Part shown: positions 34,526-43,070 of the stretch, one piece after another
How the letters are laid out: every line of letters begins with the position of its first letter
Numbering within the stretch: the first letter of the stretch is position 1
Origin: Streptomyces tardus
Lineage (GTDB): Bacteria; Actinomycetota; Actinomycetes; Streptomycetales; Streptomycetaceae
NCBI RefSeq assembly: GCF_018101125.2
Contig: NZ_JAELVF020000001.1
Span: 3,406,079 to 3,470,078 of the forward strand
DNA: 64,000 bases
Reading direction: 5' to 3'
The notes under the pieces: generated by a model
The model's input: the letters and a program-made list of their open reading frames with translations, nothing else
Database searches by the model: none
Told to the model about the DNA's origin: nothing
Program-made: the position numbers and the translations under genes

Positions 34526-36769
34526 ATGACGCGCCAACCCGCCGTGCTCGAAGGGGTCCTGGAGCGCATCACCTATGCCAACGAGGACAACGGCTACACG
34601 GTCGCCCGGCTCGCGCCCGCCCGTGCGCGCGAGAGCGGCGGCGAGCTGCTCACGGTCGTCGGCGCGCTGCTCGGCGCCCAGCCGGGGGAGTCGCTGCGCC
34701 TGGAGGGCCACTGGGGCTCCCACCCCAGCTACGGCCGCCAGTTCACCGTGGAGAACTACACAACAGTGCTGCCCGCCACGATCCAGGGCATCCGCCGCTA
34801 TCTGGGATCCGGGCTGATCAAGGGCATCGGACCGCGGATCGCCGAGCGGATCGTCGCGCACTTCGGCGTCGCGACCCTGGAGGTGATCGAGGAGGACGCC
34901 GCCCGGCTGATCGAGGTGCCCGGGCTCGGGCCCAAGCGGACGGCGAAGATAGCCGCCGCCTGGGAGGAGCAGAAGGCGATCAAGGAGGTGATGGTCTTCC
35001 TCCAGAGCGTGGAGGTCTCCACTTCCATCGCTGTGCGCATCTACAAGAAGTACGGGGACGACTCGGTGGCCGTCGTCCGGGAGGAGCCCTACCGCCTGGC
35101 CGCCGACGTGTGGGGAATCGGCTTTCTGACGGCCGACCGCATCGCGCAGGCGGTCGGCATACCGCACGACAGCCCGCAGCGGGTCAAGGCCGGTCTCCAG
35201 CACGCGCTTTCGCAGGCAGCTGACCGCGGTCACTGCTTCCTGCCCGAGGAGCGGCTGCTCGCCGAGGGCCTCAAGCTCCTCCAGGTCGACACCGGCCTGC
35301 TGATCGAGAGCCTGGCCGAGCTCGCCGCCGAGGAGGAGGGCGTCGTGCGTGAGGCGATCCCGGATCCGGAGGACCCGGAGGGAGCCGTGACGGCCGTCTA
35401 TCTGGTGCCCTTCCACCGTGCCGAGCTGTCGCTGGCCGGGCAGTTGAGGCGGTTGCTCCGCGCGGACCATCCGGCGGGCGGGCCGCTGGCCGCCTTCGCC
35501 GACGTGGACTGGGAGCGGGCGCTCGGCTGGCTCGCGGCGCGCACGGGCTCGGAGTTGGCGCCGGAGCAGCGGGCGGCGGTGCGGCTGGCGCTGACCGAGA
35601 AGGTGGCGGTGCTGACCGGCGGGCCCGGCTGCGGCAAGTCCTTCACGGTGCGTTCGGTGGTGGAGCTGGCCGCCGCCAAGCGGGCGCGGGTGGTGCTCGC
35701 CGCACCCACCGGCCGGGCGGCCAAGCGACTGACGGAGCTGACCGGGGTGGAGGCGTCCACCGTGCACCGGCTGCTGGAGCTCAAGCCCGGCGGGGACGCG
35801 GCCTTCGACCGGGACCGGCCGCTGGAGGCCGATCTGGTGGTGGTGGACGAGGCGTCCATGCTCGACCTGCTGCTGGCGAACAAGCTGGTCAAGGCGGTGC
35901 CGCCGGGGGCCCATCTGCTTCTGGTGGGAGATGTCGACCAACTGCCGTCGGTGGGCGCGGGGGAGGTTCTGCGCGATCTGCTGGCCGAGGACGGCCCGGT
36001 GCCCCGTGTCCGGTTGACGCGGATCTTCCGGCAGGCCCGGCAGTCCGGGGTGGTGACCAACGCGCACCGGATCAACTCCGGTGTTCCGCCGCTCACTTCG
36101 GGGATGGAGGACTTCTTCCTCTTCGCCGAGGAGGACGCCGAGGAGGCGGCGCGGCTGACAGTGGATGTGGTGGCACGTCGCCTTCCCGCCAGATTCGGCC
36201 TCGATCCGCGGCGCGACGTACAGGTGTTGGCGCCGATGCACAGGGGGCCGGCCGGTGCCGGCTCGCTCAACGGCCTGCTCCAGCAGGCGCTGACGCCCGC
36301 CCGTCCCGAGACGTCCGAGAAGCGTTACGGCGGCCGGGTGTTCCGGGTGGGCGACAAGGTCACCCAGATACGCAACAACTACGACAAGGGTGTCAACGGC
36401 GTCTTCAACGGCACTGTCGGCGTGGTGATCGGGCTCGACAGCGTGGAGCAGCAACTCACCGTGCTCACCGACGAGGACGAGGAGATCCCGTACGGCTTCG
36501 ACGAGCTGGACGAGCTCTCCCACGCGTACGCGATGACGATTCACCGCTCCCAGGGCAGCGAGTACCCGGCGGTGGTGATCCCGGTCACCACCGCCGCCTG
36601 GATGATGCTCCAGCGCAACCTGCTCTACACCGCCGTCACCCGGGCGAAGAAGCTGGTGGTGCTGGTGGGTTCGCGCCGGGCGCTGGGTCAGGCGGTCCGT
36701 TCGGTCTCGGCGGGCCGTCGCTGCACGGGTCTCGACCACCGATTGCGGGACGAACGCAGAGGAAAGTAG
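34526..36769 (+). CDS. RecD2-like SF1 DNA helicase
   Basis: About 747 residues. The N-terminal OB-like region (LEGVLERITYANEDNGYTVARL) and helix-hairpin-helix segments (GSGLIKGIGPRIAERIV, IEVPGLGPKRTAKIA) precede the motor. Walker A is GGPGCGKS near residue 365, motif II VVVDEASMLD, later VLLVGDVDQLPSVGAG, and the C-terminal MTIHRSQGSEYPAVV and LLYTAVTRAKKL motifs. RecD2 helicases unwind DNA 5' to 3' and work outside RecBCD. The ATG at 34526 has a weak ribosome-binding site. A GTG at 34474, with AAGGGAA nearby, would add 17 residues and may be the true start. Confidence 0.9.
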   Translation: MTRQPAVLEGVLERITYANEDNGYTVARLAPARARESGGELLTVVGALLGAQPGESLRLEGHWGSHPSYGRQFTVENYTTVLPATIQGIRRYLGSGLIKGIGPRIAERIVAHFGVATLEVIEEDAARLIEVPGLGPKRTAKIAAAWEEQKAIKEVMVFLQSVEVSTSIAVRIYKKYGDDSVAVVREEPYRLAADVWGIGFLTADRIAQAVGIPHDSPQRVKAGLQHALSQAADRGHCFLPEERLLAEGLKLLQVDTGLLIESLAELAAEEEGVVREAIPDPEDPEGAVTAVYLVPFHRAELSLAGQLRRLLRADHPAGGPLAAFADVDWERALGWLAARTGSELAPEQRAAVRLALTEKVAVLTGGPGCGKSFTVRSVVELAAAKRARVVLAAPTGRAAKRLTELTGVEASTVHRLLELKPGGDAAFDRDRPLEADLVVVDEASMLDLLLANKLVKAVPPGAHLLLVGDVDQLPSVGAGEVLRDLLAEDGPVPRVRLTRIFRQARQSGVVTNAHRINSGVPPLTSGMEDFFLFAEEDAEEAARLTVDVVARRLPARFGLDPRRDVQVLAPMHRGPAGAGSLNGLLQQALTPARPETSEKRYGGRVFRVGDKVTQIRNNYDKGVNGVFNGTVGVVIGLDSVEQQLTVLTDEDEEIPYGFDELDELSHAYAMTIHRSQGSEYPAVVIPVTTAAWMMLQRNLLYTAVTRAKKLVVLVGSRRALGQAVRSVSAGRRCTGLDHRLRDERRGK

Positions 36770-36901
36770 CGTGCGCGCGGCACCGCGTGCCAGCAAAAAG
36801 CCCTATGGTCGACCCCGAGTGCACGAGGCGGGGGTAAATGGGGGACAGTGGAAGCAGTCAGGGCACCTCGAAGAAGAGGCACTACGTCGGTGAGGGATGA
36901 C

Positions 36902-38206
36902 GTGAGCGAACACCGCGCAGAAGACAGCGCTGTAGTACTGCGGTACGGGAACAGTGACCACAGCTTCCCGTTGGTCGACGGTACGGTCGGCGACCGTGGC
37001 TTCGACATCGGCAAGCTGCGCGCTGAGACCGGTCTGGTGACCCTGGACGCGGGCTACGGCAACACCGCGGGCGTCAAGTCCGCGATCACCTACCTCGACG
37101 GTGAGCAGGGCATCCTGCGCTACCGCGGTTACCCCATCGAGCAGGTGGCCGAGCGTGGCAACTTCCTGGAGACCGCCTACCTGTTGATCAACGGCGAGCT
37201 GCCCACGGTCGACGAGCTGGCCGGCTTCCAGACCGAGATCTCCCAGCACACGATGCTGCACGAGGACGTCAAGCGCTTCTACGACGGCTTCCCGCGCGAC
37301 GCGCACCCCATGGCGATGCTCTCCTCGGTCGTCAGCGCGCTGTCCACCTTCTACCAGGACAGCCACAACCCGTTCGACGAGGAGCAGCGGCACATCTCGA
37401 CGATCCGGCTGCTCGCCAAGCTGCCGACGATCGCCGCCTACGCGTACAAGAAGGCCATCGGCCACCCGGTCGTCTACCCGCGCAACGACCTCGGCTACGT
37501 GGAGAACTTCCTCCAGATGACCTTCTCGGTCCCGGCCGAGAAGTACGAGCTGGACCCGGTCGTCGCCAGTGCGCTGGACAAGCTGCTGATCCTGCACGCG
37601 GACCACGAGCAGAACTGCTCGACCTCCACCGTGCGTCTGGTCGGCTCCTCGCAGGCGAACATGTTCGCCTCGATCTCCGCGGGCATCAGCGCCCTGTGGG
37701 GCCCGCTGCACGGCGGCGCCAACCAGGCCGTGCTGGAGATGCTGGAGCAGATCCAGCGCGACGGCGGTGACGTCGACAGCTTCATCCGCAAGGTGAAGAA
37801 CAAGGAGGACGGCGTCCGCCTGATGGGCTTCGGGCACCGCGTGTACAAGAGCTTCGACCCCCGGGCGAAGATCATCAAGGACGCGGCGCACCAGGTCCTC
37901 TCGGCGCTCGGCAAGTCCGACGAGCTGCTGGACATCGCGCTCAAGCTGGAGGAGCACGCGCTTCAGGACGACTACTTCGTCTCGCGCAACCTCTACCCGA
38001 ACGTCGACTTCTACACCGGTCTCATCTACCGGGCCATGGGCTTCCCGACGAGCATGTTCACCGTGCTCTTCGCCATGGGCCGGCTGCCGGGCTGGATCGC
38101 CCAGTGGCACGAGATGATCAAGGAGCCGGGCTCCCGGATCGGCCGCCCGCGGCAGATCTACACCGGCGTCGTCGAGCGGGACTACGTGCCCGTGGAGCAG
38201 CGCTGA
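36902..38206 (+). CDS. gltA: Citrate synthase, type II
   Basis: 434 residues. LHADHEQNCSTSTVR and GPLHGGANQAVLEML contain the two catalytic histidines, and YPNVDFYTG the catalytic Asp. LMGFGHRVYKSFDPR is the signature motif. The length and the beta-strand N-terminal region (YGNSDHSFPLVDGTVG) are typical of the hexameric bacterial type. It condenses oxaloacetate with acetyl-CoA at the entry of the TCA cycle. The GTG at 36902 follows GAGGGATGAC; an in-frame GTG four codons earlier is less well spaced. A strong terminator follows. Confidence 0.96.
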   Translation: MSEHRAEDSAVVLRYGNSDHSFPLVDGTVGDRGFDIGKLRAETGLVTLDAGYGNTAGVKSAITYLDGEQGILRYRGYPIEQVAERGNFLETAYLLINGELPTVDELAGFQTEISQHTMLHEDVKRFYDGFPRDAHPMAMLSSVVSALSTFYQDSHNPFDEEQRHISTIRLLAKLPTIAAYAYKKAIGHPVVYPRNDLGYVENFLQMTFSVPAEKYELDPVVASALDKLLILHADHEQNCSTSTVRLVGSSQANMFASISAGISALWGPLHGGANQAVLEMLEQIQRDGGDVDSFIRKVKNKEDGVRLMGFGHRVYKSFDPRAKIIKDAAHQVLSALGKSDELLDIALKLEEHALQDDYFVSRNLYPNVDFYTGLIYRAMGFPTSMFTVLFAMGRLPGWIAQWHEMIKEPGSRIGRPRQIYTGVVERDYVPVEQR

Positions 38207-38230
38207 CGCCCTGCACGCGCAAGACGCCCC

Positions 38231-38266
38231 GTGGGCCCCGGTCGGACCATCCCGACCGGGGCCCAC
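38231..38266 (+). terminator. Terminator after gltA
   Basis: GTGGGCCCCGGTCGG and CCGACCGGGGCCCAC form a perfect 15-bp stem with a 6-base loop, extendable by one further pair, 24 bases after the gltA stop. Confidence 0.85.
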
Positions 38267-38522
38267 GGCCGTTCCCCGGCGCCCGGCCTCCGTCGCCCCG
38301 GAAGTGCCCGAAGTCGTCGGAGGCGCCCGAAGCCTCGGAGGCGGTTGAAGTCCTCCGGGCCGGCCGACGCCTCGACGAGGGCCGGAGGCGGTTCGAGTCG
38401 CGTCGGGTTCGAGTCGGGATCGAGGCGGATTCTAGGCGGATTCGAGGCGGGAGGGGCTCTGACGTGCGTCTTCGTCGTCCCGTGGGGTGGGGTTGTGGAG
38501 GGTTGTAGGGTCGGTTGTGTGG

Positions 38523-38538
38523 TGTGATCCAGATCACA
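38523..38538. promoter_or_regulatory. Candidate Crp-type binding site
   Basis: TGTGATCCAGATCACA is a perfect TGTGA-N6-TCACA palindrome, the consensus bound by Crp proteins including Streptomyces Crp. The gap 38207-38805 contains no supported gene. The site is followed on the plus strand by a less GC-rich tract with two TTGACG elements (38583 and 38606), then a repeated CCCGTGGGGGGA (38695 and 38741) and a terminator-like hairpin. No plus-strand gene follows, so the site may serve an unannotated RNA. Confidence 0.55.
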
Positions 38539-38720
38539 GGGGGTGAATGTACAACCATTTCGGGGGGACGGCAGTCTCACCGGTTGACGTCGACACCCGG
38601 CGGAGTTGACGTCCATACGCTGTTGCCTCGGCCGTAATGCTTTGAGCGGCCTTCCGGCCCGGAGCGCAGCGAGCAAGACACCCGGCGTGGGTCCCGTGGG
38701 GGGAATCCAACCGGGCATGG

Positions 38721-38769
38721 AAACGCCCCGAGTTGCGAGCCCGTGGGGGGACTTGCAGCCGGGGCGTTT
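38721..38769. terminator. Bidirectional hairpin downstream of the HMA gene
   Basis: AAACGCCCCG (38721-38730) pairs with CGGGGCGTTT (38760-38769); on the plus strand the stem is followed by further T and on the minus strand by CCATG. It can end the minus-strand HMA transcript and any plus-strand transcript starting near 38540. Confidence 0.6.
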
Positions 38770-38805
38770 TCGCTGTCGCGGACCGTTTGCGCTGTCGGGT
38801 GCGAC

Positions 38806-39036
38806 TCAGGCGCGCCCGGCGAGTTCGTACCCGGCCTCGTCGACCGCTGCGCGCACGGCGGCCTCGTCGGGTTCCACGGCGGAGGTGATGGTCACCAGCC
38901 CCTCCTTGGCGGAGGCGCTGACCTCCACGACGCCGGCAACCTCGGTCAGCTCTTCCCGGATCGCGTTCTCGCAGTGGCCGCAGCTCATGCCGGTGACCTT
39001 GTACATGGTGGTGACGGTGGACTGCTGGGTGCTCAT
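38806..39036 (-). CDS. Heavy-metal-associated (CopZ-like) protein
   Basis: 76 residues, a single HMA domain. TGMSCGHCENAI at residues 15-26 is the M-x-C-x-x-C copper-binding motif, and DEAGYEL near the end is the conserved loop. Such proteins carry Cu(I) to P-type ATPases or repressors. No copper ATPase is adjacent, so partners are elsewhere. The ATG at 39036 gives the canonical length for the family. Confidence 0.9.
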   Translation of the reverse strand: MSTQQSTVTTMYKVTGMSCGHCENAIREELTEVAGVVEVSASAKEGLVTITSAVEPDEAAVRAAVDEAGYELAGRA

Positions 39037-39171
39037 GGTGTGACTCCGTGGTGCGTGTACGGGCGGGGGTCAGTCTCTCGACTCTATACCCCCTGGAGGT
39101 ATGAAGCCGGTGGTGTCCGCAGCTCTGCCGCGCAGTCCTGCGCGGCAGACGGAGCGGGGCCGGTACCGGGT

Positions 39172-39369
39172 CTAGCGGTTGCGCCAGCCGTTGCCCGGGC
39201 GCTGGGCGACCCAGGTGCGTACGGTGTCGGCGCGCCAGTAGGGCCTGCCGCCCTCCACCAGGTCGGGAGGCGGCAGGAGTCCGTGCTTGCGGTACGAGCG
39301 CACCGTGTCCGGCTGGACCTGGATGTGCGCGGCGATCTCCTTGTAGGACCACAGGGCCTGGTCGGCCAT
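39172..39369 (-). CDS. Small MerR-like / AlpA-like helix-turn-helix protein
   Basis: 65 residues starting MADQALWSYKEIAAHIQVQ. The helix-turn-helix spans SYKEIAAHIQVQPDTVRSYRKHGLL, followed by a wing-like RPYWRADTVRTWVAQRPG, the layout of the excisionase/MerR-type DNA-binding domain. GGAGGTG lies 7 bases before the ATG at 39369, which decides the start over a 37-codon in-frame extension. The target is unknown; it is not beside any integrase, so it is more likely a chromosomal regulator than a phage excisionase. Confidence 0.78.
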   Translation of the reverse strand: MADQALWSYKEIAAHIQVQPDTVRSYRKHGLLPPPDLVEGGRPYWRADTVRTWVAQRPGNGWRNR

Positions 39370-39683
39370 GAAGGCACCTCCACGGAAGTGACGGGTGTTG
39401 CCCCGACCCTCGTTTCCGCCCATCGCCGGTGCCTGCAGCGACAGTTGGCTGTTGACCCCTCGTGACCGCAAGGTGCGCAACGGTGACGGCTGTGACGGGA
39501 CGGAGACGGATCAAGCAAACGTTCGGCCGATCGGCGCCGCCGCCGGGACACCGATCGACGCAGGCTGCCGGAACCGGCCATCTGCCCCGGGCACGCGCCG
39601 CCTGCCGCCTGCCGCGGGTCGCCTGCCGCGGGGCCGGGTGTCCCGGCTCGGCCGTGCCGTCGACCGCCGACGGGAGGTGCCGC
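39370..39683. other. Intergenic, nothing identified
   Basis: A 314-base gap between the small HTH gene and the end of the iolG-like gene. No gene, clear terminator or repeat was recognised beyond general GC-richness; it must hold the HTH gene promoter at its left end. Confidence 0.5.
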
Positions 39684-40745
39684 TCAGCCGACCGGCAGCC
39701 GTGGCCGGCCGGCCGCCGATTCCCCGTACAGCGGCGGGCGTTCGGCGAGTTCGACCGGCGTGCGCACGCCTTCGCGCTGGGCGGTGACCCCGGCCGCGCA
39801 CACCGCGGCGGCGGCGTAGCCGTCCCAGGTGCTCGGGCCGGTCGCGCGGCCCGAGCGCGCCGCGTCCACCCACTCCTGGAGCTCACGCTGGTAGGCGTCA
39901 CCGAAGCGGGTGAGGAAGTCCTGGTCCACGCCGCCGCCCCAGCGGCCCGCGGCGGCGACCCGTACGCCCGGGCGCGCGTCGTCCGTGCCGACCGTCGCGG
40001 TGCCGCGGGAGCAGACGACCTCGGCGCGCACCTGGTAGCCGAAACCGCAGGCGGCGAAGATCTCCACGGTCACCAGGGCGCCCCCGGAGGTCTCCAGCAG
40101 GACGAGTTGGGGATCGCTGCCGGCGACGGGGGAGTCCGCGCGCGCGCCGGGTTTGACGACGGTCACCGCAGTGATCTCCTGCCCCCACAGCCACCTGGTG
40201 CAGTCGATCTCGTGGACCACCGAGTCGTTGATCATCATCTGCTCGGTGAACCAGGCCGGCATGCCGACGTTGCGGTGCGCGCAGTGCATCATCAACGGCT
40301 GCCCCAACTCCCCGCGGTCCAGCAGCGCCTTGAGCGCGAGGAACTCCGCGTCGTACCGTCGCATGAAGCCGACCTGGATCAGCCGGCTGCCGAAACGCTG
40401 CTCCGCCGCCAGCACGCGCAGTGCCCCGGCGGGGTCCGGGGTGAGCGGTTTCTCGCACAGCACCGGCAGTCCGCGCTCCAGGGACTCCAGCAGCACCTCC
40501 TCGTGCGCCGGTCCCGGCGAGGCGATCAGCACCGCATCGACGCCGGGCGCGGCGAGCGCCCGGCCGGCGTCGCTGTAGGAGCGACAGGCGGGTTCGGCCT
40601 CGGCCAGTGCCGCGGCCCGGTCGCCGTCCACATCCGCGACAGCGACGACCTCGGCGCCGCTGACACGCTCCCGCAGTCGGTGGACGTGGTCGGCGCCCAT
40701 CCGGCCGGTGCCGATCACGGCGACGCCGAGGGGGGTCTTGCTCAT
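39684..40745 (-). CDS. iolG: Inositol 2-dehydrogenase-like Gfo/Idh/MocA oxidoreductase
   Basis: 353 residues. GVAVIGTGRMGADHVHRL is the NAD-binding motif, LPVLCEKPLTPDP the family E-K-P motif, and VGFMRRYDAEF and NDSVVHEIDCTRWLWG (the latter with the His/Asp pair) match inositol dehydrogenases. It oxidises myo-inositol to 2-keto-myo-inositol, the first step of the pathway completed by the neighbouring genes. The ATG at 40745 has AGGAGA about 9 bases upstream. It lies downstream of iolE on the minus strand, separated by 173 bases that include short GCAG repeats. Confidence 0.88.
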   Translation of the reverse strand: MSKTPLGVAVIGTGRMGADHVHRLRERVSGAEVVAVADVDGDRAAALAEAEPACRSYSDAGRALAAPGVDAVLIASPGPAHEEVLLESLERGLPVLCEKPLTPDPAGALRVLAAEQRFGSRLIQVGFMRRYDAEFLALKALLDRGELGQPLMMHCAHRNVGMPAWFTEQMMINDSVVHEIDCTRWLWGQEITAVTVVKPGARADSPVAGSDPQLVLLETSGGALVTVEIFAACGFGYQVRAEVVCSRGTATVGTDDARPGVRVAAAGRWGGGVDQDFLTRFGDAYQRELQEWVDAARSGRATGPSTWDGYAAAAVCAAGVTAQREGVRTPVELAERPPLYGESAAGRPRLPVG

Positions 40746-40918
40746 GTCGTGCGTTCTCCTAGCGTGGTGCGGTGCGTGGTGCGTGGTGCGGGAGTTACGG
40801 GTGCGGGGCACGGTGTACGCATCGCACCGGGGTACGGACCGGCCAGGCAGGCAGGCAGGCGGCAGGCAGGCGGTTGTGGTCGGCCGGCGGCGGTCGGCAG
40901 GGTGCGGACGGCGGCGGG

Positions 40919-41842
40919 TCAGGCGCCGCAGGAACGCAGGAAGCGGCGGGTTCGGGTGGCGATCGGGAGCGGCTGATCGGGCGGGCACGGGTACATGTCC
41001 TGCTCCACGATCGCGAACAGCTCCACACCGAGCCCCTGCGCCGCGAGCAGCACCGGTTCCAACTCCGGCACTCCCCGCGGGGGTTCGCACATCACCCCGC
41101 GGCCCACCGCGGGGCCGAACGGGACGCCCCCGGCGACGACGTCCGCGAGCACCTCGGGGTCGACCTGCTTGAGGTGGAGGTAGCCGATCCGCTCACCGTA
41201 GGTCTCGATCAGCCGTACGCTGTCGCCACCGCAGTAGGCGTAGTGGCCGGTGTCCAGGCAGAGGTTCACCAGATCGGGGTCGGTCGCGTCCAGGAAGCGG
41301 GTGACGTTGGCCTCGGTGTCGATATGGGTGTCGGCGTGCGGGTGGACGGCGATCTCCAGCCCGTAGGTGTCCCGGACCCGCGCGGCGAGGCGCTCGGTGC
41401 CGGAGGCCAGTTCCCGCCACTGGTCGGCGGTGAGCTCTGCCGGCTCGATCATCTCGGCAGTTCTGTCGTCGCGCCAGAAGGACGGGATGACGACCAGGTG
41501 GCGCGCTCCCGTCTCCGCCGTGAGGGCGGCGACCTGCGAGACATGGGCCCAGGTGTCGTCCCAGACCGCGGGGCCCCGGTGCAGCGAGGTGAAGACCGTA
41601 CCGGCCGAGACGCGCAGGCCCCGCCGCCCGGTCTCGGCGCGCAGCACTGCCGGGTCGGTGGGGAGATAGCCGTGCGGGCCGAGTTCGATCCACTCGTAGC
41701 CCGCTTCGGCCACCTCGTCCAGAAACCGCTGCCAGGGAACCTGCAGCGGATCGTCGGGAAACCACACACCCCAGGAGTCGGGGGCCGATCCGACGCGCAG
41801 TCGGTCCAGGGTGGGTACGCGGGAAGAGTGAGCGGTGGTCAT
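40919..41842 (-). CDS. iolE: Inosose dehydratase / sugar isomerase-like TIM barrel
   Basis: 307 residues. GSAPDSWGVWFPDDP, YEWIELGPHGYLPTD, AVHPHADTHIDTE and NLCLDTGHYAYCGGD are the strands and metal ligands of the IolE/xylose-isomerase-like barrel. It likely dehydrates 2-keto-myo-inositol; IolH or IolI-like isomerase activity cannot be excluded. The ATG at 41842 has GAGGAGGA upstream. It diverges from iolC; an inverted repeat lies in the gap between them. An upstream in-frame start at 41905 would cover that repeat and is less likely. Confidence 0.85.
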   Translation of the reverse strand: MTTAHSSRVPTLDRLRVGSAPDSWGVWFPDDPLQVPWQRFLDEVAEAGYEWIELGPHGYLPTDPAVLRAETGRRGLRVSAGTVFTSLHRGPAVWDDTWAHVSQVAALTAETGARHLVVIPSFWRDDRTAEMIEPAELTADQWRELASGTERLAARVRDTYGLEIAVHPHADTHIDTEANVTRFLDATDPDLVNLCLDTGHYAYCGGDSVRLIETYGERIGYLHLKQVDPEVLADVVAGGVPFGPAVGRGVMCEPPRGVPELEPVLLAAQGLGVELFAIVEQDMYPCPPDQPLPIATRTRRFLRSCGA

Positions 41843-41862
41843 GAGTGCCGGTCCTCCTCTCA

Positions 41863-41880
41863 CCGGCTCGAACGAGCCGG
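41863..41880. promoter_or_regulatory. Inverted repeat between iolE and iolC
   Basis: CCGGCTCG-aa-CGAGCCGG, a perfect 8-2-8 inverted repeat in the 68-base divergent gap, is well placed to control both directions. No IolR-type gene is in the window. The sequence overlaps the leader of one or both transcripts. Confidence 0.45.
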
Positions 41881-41910
41881 TCACGGATCCAGGTTGGAGG
41901 TTCAATACAG

Positions 41911-42876
41911 GTGAGCGACGTCAGGGGTCCCTACGACCTCATCACAATGGGCCGCATCGGGGTGGACATCTACCCGCTGCAGAGCGGTGTGCCACTGGCG
42001 GAGGTCGAGACGTTCGCCAAGTTCCTCGGCGGCTCGCCGACCAACGTCGCGGTGGCGGCGTCCAGGCTGGGCCGCCGCGCCGCGGTGGTCAGCCGCACCG
42101 GGCGGGACCCGTTCGGCGACTACTGCCGCCGCGCGCTCACCGACTTCGGGGTGGACCCCCGCTGGGTGACCGAGGTGGACGGCGCCCCGACGCCGGTGAC
42201 CTTCTGCGAGATCTTCCCGCCGGACGACTTCCCGCTGTACTTCTACCGCCGGCCCAAGGCGCCGGATCTCATGGTGCGCGCCGAGGAGTTGGACCTCGCG
42301 GCCCTGCGCGAGGCGCGGGTCTTCTGGATGACCGGTACGGGCCTGTGCGAGGAGCCCAGCCGCGGCGCGACCCATGCGGCGCTGGAGGCCAGGGCACGGT
42401 CCGGCATCACGGTCTTCGACCTGGACTGGCGGCCGATGTTCTGGCCGGAGGGTGCGGTGGCTGCGGCCCGTCCGCACTACGAGCGGGCGCTCGCCGGGGC
42501 GACCGTGGCGGTCGGGAACCTGGCCGAGTGCGAGGTCGCCACCGGTGAGCGCGAGCCGGCCGCCTGCGCACGTGCGCTGCTGGCGGCGGGGGTGGAGCTG
42601 GCCGTGGTCAAGCTCGGCCCCGAGGGAGTGCTCGCCGTCCACCGCGACGGGCGCGAGGTCGGTGCGCCGCCGCATCCGGTGGAGGTGGTCAACGGGCTCG
42701 GCGCCGGCGACGCGTTCGGCGGCGCGCTCTGCCACGGGCTGCTGGAGGGCTGGGAGTTGGCGCGCGTCATGCGGTACGCCAACGCGGCGGGGGCGCTGGT
42801 GGCCGGCCGGCTCGCCTGCTCGGCCGCGATGCCGGAGCCGGCCGAGGTCGAGGCGCTGCTCGCCGCCGCCGACTGA
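41911..42876 (+). CDS. iolC: 5-dehydro-2-deoxygluconokinase
   Basis: 321 residues, PfkB family. GRIGVDIYPLQSGVPLAEVETFAKFLGGSPTNVAVAASRLG is the N-terminal signature, and VVNGLGAGDAFGGALCHGLL the C-terminal one with the catalytic Asp. DLDWRPMFW is specific for IolC. It phosphorylates 5-dehydro-2-deoxygluconate in inositol catabolism. The GTG at 41911 has GGAGG 10 bases upstream; the in-frame extension to 41845 would read through the operator. It is the first gene of the plus-strand iol unit. Confidence 0.92.
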   Translation: MSDVRGPYDLITMGRIGVDIYPLQSGVPLAEVETFAKFLGGSPTNVAVAASRLGRRAAVVSRTGRDPFGDYCRRALTDFGVDPRWVTEVDGAPTPVTFCEIFPPDDFPLYFYRRPKAPDLMVRAEELDLAALREARVFWMTGTGLCEEPSRGATHAALEARARSGITVFDLDWRPMFWPEGAVAAARPHYERALAGATVAVGNLAECEVATGEREPAACARALLAAGVELAVVKLGPEGVLAVHRDGREVGAPPHPVEVVNGLGAGDAFGGALCHGLLEGWELARVMRYANAAGALVAGRLACSAAMPEPAEVEALLAAAD

Positions 42877-43070
42877 CGGTCGTGCCGGGCGGGCCTCGGG
42901 CGGCGCCCCGGGCGGCGCGCGTACGGGCGTGTGCGCGGGCGCGTACGGAGCGGCGGGTGCGTACGGGACGGCGCTCGGGCGCGCGCGAATGCGTCGGACG
43001 GTCGGATTCGTGGGCGGCACGCCGTGACGGGCGGGGCGTGCCGCCCACCGGGTGGGGAAGGCTGGGAGGG

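Noticed and set aside
39484..40918. Extension of the iolG-like protein by about 115 residues
   Set aside because: The extension is Arg/Pro-rich repeat sequence; the ATG at 40745 has a good ribosome-binding site and matches the family start.
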